Source: Dehalococcoidia bacterium UBA1151 (GTDB lineage: Bacteria > Chloroflexota > Dehalococcoidia > Lucifugimonadales > Lucifugimonadaceae). Taken from it: a stretch of 20,402 nucleotides of DNA. Location: NCBI GenBank assembly GCA_002311865.1, contig DBZV01000200.1:1-20402 (forward strand), in the 5' to 3' direction. This document shows positions 15,546 through 20,402 of the stretch, piece after piece (positions within the stretch are counted from its first letter, which is position 1; the number at the start of each line of letters is the position of its first letter). Under the pieces are notes generated by a model that worked only from the letters and a program-made list of their open reading frames with translations, did no database searches and was not told the DNA's origin. Both the position numbers and the translations under genes were made by a program.

Positions 15546-16475
15546 TCAGGTCTGGGTCCATTCTAGGTACTTCTTTTGCACTTTGGTGATGTAGGTGAAG
15601 GTTGGGTTGACAAATTGCGTGATTCTGGCCTCCAGGACCTGGGCCAAAAGCATGTACGCCTCTTTACGATCCATGCCGTATCCATCTTCAAGCCAGAGGA
15701 TCATTTCTGATAGCGCAATCCGGAAGGCATCCTCGGCGGGTCGGGCCTGCGCGGTGGTCATGATGTAGTCGGTATTTTCAATGCGCGGCCACGTCATTCG
15801 TTCCGGCAGATCGCGCAGTTCAACGGTGAGTGTTGCAATGCCTCCGGTTTCGATACCGCCGCCGCCGCTGATCTCTCCGTCACCTTGTCGTGCGTGCATG
15901 TCCCCAATGTGAAGCAACGCGCCTTCTACCTGTATCGGAATCAGGACGGTTGCTCCGTCAGTCACTTCCTGAATGTCGAAGTTGCCGCCCCATTCTCCGG
16001 CCCAGCCGTTGTGGTGCGTTTCACGAAACGGTGCAACGCCCACAACGCCGAGCATTGGGGCCATAGGAAGCGAGATCTTATCGTCCCAGATAATCATTCC
16101 GTCTTTGAGGCGAACGACTTTGCTTGCCGGTCCAACGTTGGAGTCGCCAAGCCAGCCAGGCATGGCGCTGGTACTGCCGCGGTACTGCGTATAGCCGATG
16201 CCGTGCGGTTTGACGGACTCAATGTGCACAGTCAGTAGTTGTCCGGCCTTTGCTCCTTCAACCCAGATTGCGCCAGATGATGGGTTTCCGCCGCGGGTGG
16301 AAGGGTTGCGTAGCTCTTCATACTCGGCCCTGAGATCGTCTGAGACTGTGTCCGGGTCCGGGCCACGGTTCATCTGAGTTTCAATTTCGAATGTTTCGCC
16401 ATCTTTGACGGACATAGTTGGAGCGTTGTTCGGGCCGGTTTCAAAGTAAAGGGGTGATTTGGGCTGGCGTTGCAT
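15546..16475 (-). CDS. Acetamidase/formamidase family protein
   Basis: The 309-residue protein has the FmdA/AmdA pattern: SSGAIWVEGAKAGQLLTVHI (66-85), GGNFDIQEVTDGATVLIPI (163-181) and the metal-binding GDMHARQGDGEISGGGGIE (191-209). The family hydrolyses formamide, acetamide or other short amides to the acid and ammonia, and is zinc dependent. With the neighbouring S9 peptidase and aminotransferase it suggests use of organic nitrogen. Length is in the lower normal range. No good ribosome site precedes the ATG at 16473-16475; the 78-base gap upstream contains no strong promoter. Substrate not predictable. Confidence 0.92.
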   Translation of the reverse strand: MQRQPKSPLYFETGPNNAPTMSVKDGETFEIETQMNRGPDPDTVSDDLRAEYEELRNPSTRGGNPSSGAIWVEGAKAGQLLTVHIESVKPHGIGYTQYRGSTSAMPGWLGDSNVGPASKVVRLKDGMIIWDDKISLPMAPMLGVVGVAPFRETHHNGWAGEWGGNFDIQEVTDGATVLIPIQVEGALLHIGDMHARQGDGEISGGGGIETGGIATLTVELRDLPERMTWPRIENTDYIMTTAQARPAEDAFRIALSEMILWLEDGYGMDRKEAYMLLAQVLEARITQFVNPTFTYITKVQKKYLEWTQT

Positions 16476-16553
16476 TGATCTGTGCCTGGAGTTGTGGCGG
16501 CGTTTCAGTTGGGGGCGAGTCTACCGGACGCGCTTGACTCGGAAGGTGACTTT

Positions 16554-17900
16554 CTAATTCCCTCGATTCGTCAGAAGAGACGCTGAATTAGTGTAGACAG
16601 CGAGACTGTACGCGAGTTCCAGGTGGGAGAGGGTGAGCAGAGCCTGATTGTTGTGCGGAAATAACTTTGCAATCACGGCTCGGCCAGAGGTTCCAATCTC
16701 AATCTTATCCACCAGAGAAGCCCAATCGCCTTCATGGTTCACGCGACGCCCTAACTTGATTCGATCTGCCAGAAGTTTTGCATTTCGCATCGCGATGGCC
16801 TTACTGGGGTTGATAATTACGATTGTGGCGTATGCGGTTCCAGTGTCCACCCCCCAGCCAACTGATACCAGATCGAACCCCTCCAGCGGTTCCACTTGCT
16901 GTAGCGTGGCCAATGCTTGATCTGGGCGAATACCGGCATTCAGGTTGGCTGCGATTGTCGCAGCCTTGAATAGTTCAAACGGCTGATCTGAGAACCATGC
17001 TGCATAGGTTCCGGCGATGGCGTGGGCCTCAGCGGCCAGCTTGAACTCCGGGATATCGAGAACTGAGGACAGTTTGCCAACCGCAACATCAACGAGGCTG
17101 GTGATCTGGCTATCCAACAGCGAGCGCATCACGGTGCCTTCGTGGAAGAACATCCGCCCACCACGCCCGGCATGGTCGAACATCGGCGGGGCAAATCGGT
17201 CATCCAGATCGCCGATCAGCTCCGGTCCCCATGAGTAGTACGTCTCGCCCTCGTACTCAATCACCTCGGGCTCACGGCATCGAGTGCAATCCAGAAGCGC
17301 CGTATTGATTGATGATGTGTCCAGATCGCCAACGATCAGTTCGAGCGGTTGGTTATTTGGGCCTGCCATGGCGCTGCCATCAACGTTTCGCTGGTCGAAC
17401 CCCAGCCATTGATAGGAGTTGGTTATTGCGCCCGCAATATCGAATCCAGATATCCGGGGTGATGACATCCTTGGACGAGCAAACAAGTTGACTCCGGAAC
17501 TGGACTGGCTCAGAGCCAGATCAGAATAGAACTGCTCCATAGCTCTGCTACCAGATTCATCAGTCGGCCTTGATGCGCCAAGACTGTCCCATGCTGACCA
17601 GATTGGGAGGAAGTCATTCAACCAGATCGCCTCCCGGTTCTCCAGCCGGTTTGGGATCTGTGAGAGCAACTCTATAAATCTGGGTGAGGCTGGAACGAAT
17701 TTCATATCGAGAGAAGATTCTTCGACAGCACCAGTTGAACCAAAACGGACCACGTCAGCCGTTGGCCCAAGCTGCATTTCATCTGTCTCCACCGGCTCGC
17801 CATCACCGCTGCAGGCGACGAGCGCGAAGCACACGAGCGCGGCTACGATTACGCGAAACCGAGAGCGACCGGGCGTAATCAAACGGAAGGTTTCAACCAA
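16554..17900 (-). CDS. Predicted lipoprotein of unknown function
   Basis: I do not recognise this family. The N-terminus is a lipoprotein signal: basic RSRFR, hydrophobic VIVAALVCFALV and lipobox LVAC with Cys30, followed by an acidic tether. The mature protein of about 420 residues has no repeats and no further membrane helix. It contains a CxxC pair (LLDCTRCREPEVIEYEGETYYSWG) and ordered alternating segments. The gene overlaps the S9 peptidase gene: the start could be TTG at 17898-17900, or TTG at 17880-17882, which overlaps the upstream TGA as TTGA. The second gives a more typical signal peptide. Neither has a ribosome site, which suggests coupled translation. It may work outside the membrane with the peptidase. 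Confidence 0.8.
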   Translation of the reverse strand: MVETFRLITPGRSRFRVIVAALVCFALVACSGDGEPVETDEMQLGPTADVVRFGSTGAVEESSLDMKFVPASPRFIELLSQIPNRLENREAIWLNDFLPIWSAWDSLGASRPTDESGSRAMEQFYSDLALSQSSSGVNLFARPRMSSPRISGFDIAGAITNSYQWLGFDQRNVDGSAMAGPNNQPLELIVGDLDTSSINTALLDCTRCREPEVIEYEGETYYSWGPELIGDLDDRFAPPMFDHAGRGGRMFFHEGTVMRSLLDSQITSLVDVAVGKLSSVLDIPEFKLAAEAHAIAGTYAAWFSDQPFELFKAATIAANLNAGIRPDQALATLQQVEPLEGFDLVSVGWGVDTGTAYATIVIINPSKAIAMRNAKLLADRIKLGRRVNHEGDWASLVDKIEIGTSGRAVIAKLFPHNNQALLTLSHLELAYSLAVYTNSASLLTNRGN

Positions 17901-19804
17901 CGCTCAAACCAACCAACCATGCGGGTGCCGATATCGACTTGATGCTCGTACTCTGTGACTCCATGTGGTTCTCTGGGGTATACGACGAGTTCAGAGATTA
18001 CGTTGTGATCCTGGAGTGCTCTGTACCACTGGTAGGCCTGCTCCACCGGCACGTCCTCATCTTTCTCACCGTGAAGAATTAGCGTTGGAGTCTCTACGCT
18101 CTCGACGAAATTGAGTGATGAGAATCGGGCGTGCTCAGAGTTTGTGTCGTAAGCGTTCGCGCCGTCGTAGTGCATCACGTCCCACGTATGCAGATATGAC
18201 GTGCCGTGGAACGACCGCCAGTCGGATATTCCTGCGCCCATGACTGCCGCCGCGAATCGCTTTGTTTGACTCACCGCCCACGCACTGATGAATCCCCCGT
18301 AACTCCAGCCGGTTACGCCGAGCCGGTCGGGATCCGTTATTCCTTCATCGATGAGGTAGTCGAGTCCCGCCATCATGTCTCCGAAGTCCGCACCACCCAT
18401 GTCACCGACGCTGGCCTCTGCCCATTCCAGGCCCCGGCCTGTGGAGCCGCGGTAGTTTGGCAGGTACACCGCCAGCCCGGCGGCCGCGAGGATGAATGAC
18501 CACTGGCGGCCATCGTGGATTCCGCCCCTGAAAGCGGAGACGGGCCCACCGTGGATCAGCATGACGGTTGGCAGCGGCTTATCACCCTTGTGCCCCGGCG
18601 GGAGGACGAGGTAGCCGCCAACGGTTTGCCCGTCATGCGTGGGGAATGAGATAGGGCGCATGGCGCCCGGCTCGAAATCGAGCGGAGGCGTTACCGCTAC
18701 TGATAGTGCGATGGTTCCGTCCTCAAACGCGCCTGTGAAAATGCTGGTTAACGATTCGTAATCCGTGATGACCGCGGAAATCTGTCCGTTTTGGTTGATT
18801 GAGAAGCCCTTGAGCCATGCCTCTGACTCCCACGCCCACTCTGGTTCGCCGCCGTTGAGATCAAGCACCGCAATGCCGGAGCCGCCGCCCACGTTGGCGG
18901 TGGCGATAGGTACATCGCCAATCCAGTGCACCCTGTCGAAGCTCACGGTTGCGCCTGGCGTCAGAGTGACTGAATCGCCGCCGATTGCAGGAACGAGCAT
19001 CACGTCTCCGGCGTCGCTGCCGCGATCGGACCAGTGGCTGGTGATGTAGGTGATTCCGGTACCGTCTGGAGTCCACGATGGCTTTGCAATCTGACGAGAA
19101 GTATCGGCAAGAACGGTGACCTCACTGCTGCCGATGTCGAAGACAGCCAGCTTGCACTTATACCAGTCCCACTCATATGGCACATCTGAAATCACCGCGG
19201 CAATGCTTCTGCCATCCGGTGAGATCGCGTACTCCCATATCTGGATTCCATCTGGTGAAATCTGTTTCGGCTCACCACCGTCCAGCCCAACGCGCCAGAT
19301 GCGTGTGAATCGTGGAACCGCCTCGTACTCGATGGCGTCACGTCCCGCTTCTAAGGCCTCTTTCTCCGCCTCGTCATCAGGATCGATCATCTGGAACGTT
19401 AATGCGGAGCCGTCTGGCATCCACTTCATGGGATCGAGACTGCGAGGGCTAGGGATGGAGCCTGTTACCTTCGTGAGTTGTCGAGCTTCACCACCATCGG
19501 CAGATAGCAAATAGATCTGACGTTGGCCCGCTTTGACTCGATCGGAGACGAACGCCAGCAATGATCCGTCGGGTGACCAGCGCGGGCAAGAGTTCGAGTC
19601 CACGCCGCTCGTCAGGTCGATTGGTGCATCGGAGCCGGGTCTGAGCAACAGGATGTTGCTCACGCCTGACGGTGACTTCGATCCTTCGCCTTTTGTGAAG
19701 GCGTTTCCGACCACGTATGCCACTGCGCCATCGGTCGGCGAGGTTTGTACGTCGCCAACGGAATCGATTTGAACGCTAGCTTCGACGGTCAACAGTTTAG
19801 TCAC
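17879..19804 (-). CDS. S9 family serine peptidase (acylaminoacyl-peptidase / dipeptidyl aminopeptidase type)
   Basis: The first two thirds are a WD40-like/TolB beta-propeller with repeated WSPDGSLLAFVSD, WMPDGSALTF, ISPDGRSIAAV and WTPDGTGITYIT blades. The last third is the alpha/beta hydrolase domain: HGGPVSAFRGG, then nucleophile Ser501 in GWSYGG, Asp582 in HGEKDEDVP and His614 in REPHG. Members cut short peptides or remove acylated residues; the propeller limits substrate size. There is no signal peptide, so it is probably cytoplasmic. I place the start at GTG 19802-19804 (641 residues, VTKLLTVEA) with GAGG 7 bases upstream. The frame stays open to 19906 but that part is Arg/Cys-rich and overlaps the terminator. 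First gene of the 12953-19804 run. Confidence 0.92.
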   Translation of the reverse strand: MTKLLTVEASVQIDSVGDVQTSPTDGAVAYVVGNAFTKGEGSKSPSGVSNILLLRPGSDAPIDLTSGVDSNSCPRWSPDGSLLAFVSDRVKAGQRQIYLLSADGGEARQLTKVTGSIPSPRSLDPMKWMPDGSALTFQMIDPDDEAEKEALEAGRDAIEYEAVPRFTRIWRVGLDGGEPKQISPDGIQIWEYAISPDGRSIAAVISDVPYEWDWYKCKLAVFDIGSSEVTVLADTSRQIAKPSWTPDGTGITYITSHWSDRGSDAGDVMLVPAIGGDSVTLTPGATVSFDRVHWIGDVPIATANVGGGSGIAVLDLNGGEPEWAWESEAWLKGFSINQNGQISAVITDYESLTSIFTGAFEDGTIALSVAVTPPLDFEPGAMRPISFPTHDGQTVGGYLVLPPGHKGDKPLPTVMLIHGGPVSAFRGGIHDGRQWSFILAAAGLAVYLPNYRGSTGRGLEWAEASVGDMGGADFGDMMAGLDYLIDEGITDPDRLGVTGWSYGGFISAWAVSQTKRFAAAVMGAGISDWRSFHGTSYLHTWDVMHYDGANAYDTNSEHARFSSLNFVESVETPTLILHGEKDEDVPVEQAYQWYRALQDHNVISELVVYPREPHGVTEYEHQVDIGTRMVGWFERWLKPSV

Positions 19805-19869
19805 GCATCCACCTCTGCATTTGTCACATCTGGCCGGGTGGAATGGTAACGGCGTACGAGCCGAGATAC

Positions 19870-19904
19870 AAAAAGAGAGGCCGCAGTTTGCTCTGCGGCC
19901 TCTC
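19870..19904 (-). terminator. Intrinsic terminator of the coiled-coil protein gene
   Basis: A perfect 12-bp stem (19875-19886 with 19893-19904, arm GAGAGGCCGCAG) encloses a 6-base loop. On the minus strand it is followed by five U residues (complement of 19870-19874). It lies 20 bases past the final TAG of the coiled-coil gene frame and before the S9 peptidase gene, so it closes the upstream transcript. Confidence 0.85.
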
Positions 19905-19924
19905 AAATTTCCAGATATAACCGG

Positions 19925-20095
19925 CTATGCTGCCTTTTTGGCCTTTCGGGCGGTGGCCTTCCGGCGAGCAGGCTTCTTTGCCTGCGCTTTGGCTGGCTTG
20001 ACCACTTCAAGTTCGACTGGCTCACTTTCAAGTGCTGCCGTTTTGGCTGCGATGCCAGGCGAAGTGGCTCTGATGCGGGCTGCTTCTGTGAGGAG
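19925..20095 (-). pseudogene. Lys/Ala-rich tail cut off from the coiled-coil protein by an in-frame TGA
   Basis: After the TGA at 20096-20098 the same frame stays open for 56 codons to TAG at 19925-19927. It reads LLTEAARIRATSPGIAAKT, then an acidic Val-rich segment, then KPAKAQAKKPARRKATARKAKKAA-like sequence in the style of histone H1 or HupB tails. No ATG, GTG or TTG lies near its start, so it is not an independent gene. Codon use and composition run on smoothly from the part before the TGA. A change of CGA (Arg) to TGA would account for the stop. It is either a recent nonsense mutation, a sequence error, or readthrough. Confidence 0.6.
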
Positions 20096-20402
20096 TCACT
20101 GTGCTTCCAGCTCTTCTTCGATTGCTGCTCTGGCGACTTCTACATCGGCCAGCAGTGACTGAATCTCTCCTGCGGTTTCGGCCTGCATCTCATCACGAAT
20201 TTGTGCTGCATCAACATTTGCCTGCGCAATGATCTCGTTTAGGCGCTCTTGAGATTCGTCGCTCAACTGTTTCGCTGAGGCTTGAGACTCAGAGATGATT
20301 CGAGCCGATTCACTCTCAGTTTCGGTCTGGAGTTCTGCTGCCTTGTCGTCTGCATCGCTAACGATATTTGATGCTCGCTCTTCAGATTCTGTACGAACAC
20401 TG
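20096..20402 (-). CDS. Coiled-coil protein (partial, 5' end outside window), DivIVA-like or filament-like
   Basis: The 101 visible codons end at TGA 20096-20098. The sequence is rich in Glu, Ala, Ser, Gln and Asp with a repeating pattern (ESEERASNIVSDADDKAAEL, SESQASAKQLSDESQERLNEI, AAQIRDEMQAETAGEIQSLL) typical of one long alpha-helical coiled coil. No Cys or Trp and few aromatic residues occur. Such helices are found in DivIVA-like cell-pole proteins, in MreC/SMC-type filaments and in apolipoprotein-like proteins; the missing N-terminus would decide. A Lys-rich tail lies just past the stop in the same frame and was probably part of the protein. Followed by a strong terminator, so it is not in an operon with the S9 peptidase. 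Confidence 0.65.
   Translation of the reverse strand, partial: SVRTESEERASNIVSDADDKAAELQTETESESARIISESQASAKQLSDESQERLNEIIAQANVDAAQIRDEMQAETAGEIQSLLADVEVARAAIEEELEAQ

Noticed and set aside
19805..19906. 34-codon N-terminal extension of the S9 peptidase
   Set aside because: Arg/Cys-rich, passes through the terminator, and the GTG at 19802-19804 has its own ribosome site.
1..20402. tRNA or rRNA genes, CRISPR arrays, insertion sequences, phage genes
   Set aside because: No cloverleaf with the conserved T-arm, no regularly spaced repeats, and no transposase, integrase or terminal inverted repeats were seen.

Overview
The window is about 20.4 kb of ordinary, densely coded bacterial chromosome with moderate GC, many GTG/TTG starts and short gaps. 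The gene content suggests an aerobic heterotroph scavenging organic nitrogen, peptides and esters: CocE-type hydrolase, peptide-type ABC importer, FIST protein, acetamidase, class III aminotransferase, S9 peptidase and paralogous SDRs. This mix resembles marine Chloroflexota such as the SAR202 clade, but that is an inference from gene flavour; no rRNA or other marker is present. I see no tRNA, rRNA, CRISPR array, insertion sequence or phage gene.

Layout. 1-143 (+): end of an OmpR/PhoB-type response regulator, followed by a perfect hairpin (160-196) shared with the convergent siroheme nitrite/sulfite reductase gene (219-2015, -). The leader of that reductase (2045-2162, -) is the best find. 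It encodes a 14-residue peptide with two Cys codons (MINAIPQSCACTSG), followed by a segment that can pair either back into the peptide codons or into the 5' arm of a textbook intrinsic terminator just before the gene. This looks like trp-style transcription attenuation responding to cysteine, and it argues that the enzyme is an assimilatory sulfite reductase. 2163-2600 has no convincing gene but ends in a promoter for a CocE/NonD hydrolase (2601-4505, +), followed by a zinc-ribbon membrane protein (4591-5472, +).

5469-9840 (-): a gene for a RimI-like acetyltransferase, then an ABC importer set (family 5 lipoprotein, OppB-like and OppC-like permeases) without ATPase genes. Divergent from rimI is a two-domain protein (9964-11130, +) joining a CinA/PncC-like half to an NMN-adenylyltransferase-like half, suggesting a pyridine nucleotide salvage enzyme. 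It converges on a tandem pair of paralogous SDR genes (11127-12820, -) with a near-consensus promoter.

12953-19804 (-): a run reading S9 peptidase, unknown lipoprotein, acetamidase/formamidase, glutamate-1-semialdehyde-aminomutase-like enzyme and FIST-domain protein, probably one or two transcripts. A strong terminator (19870-19904) separates it from the last gene (19925-20402, -), a coiled-coil protein entering from outside the window, whose Lys/Ala-rich tail is cut off by an in-frame TGA.

Two convergent gene pairs (at 5469-5472 and 11127-11130) share their stop codons in the tetranucleotide CTAG, which shows how compact the genome is.
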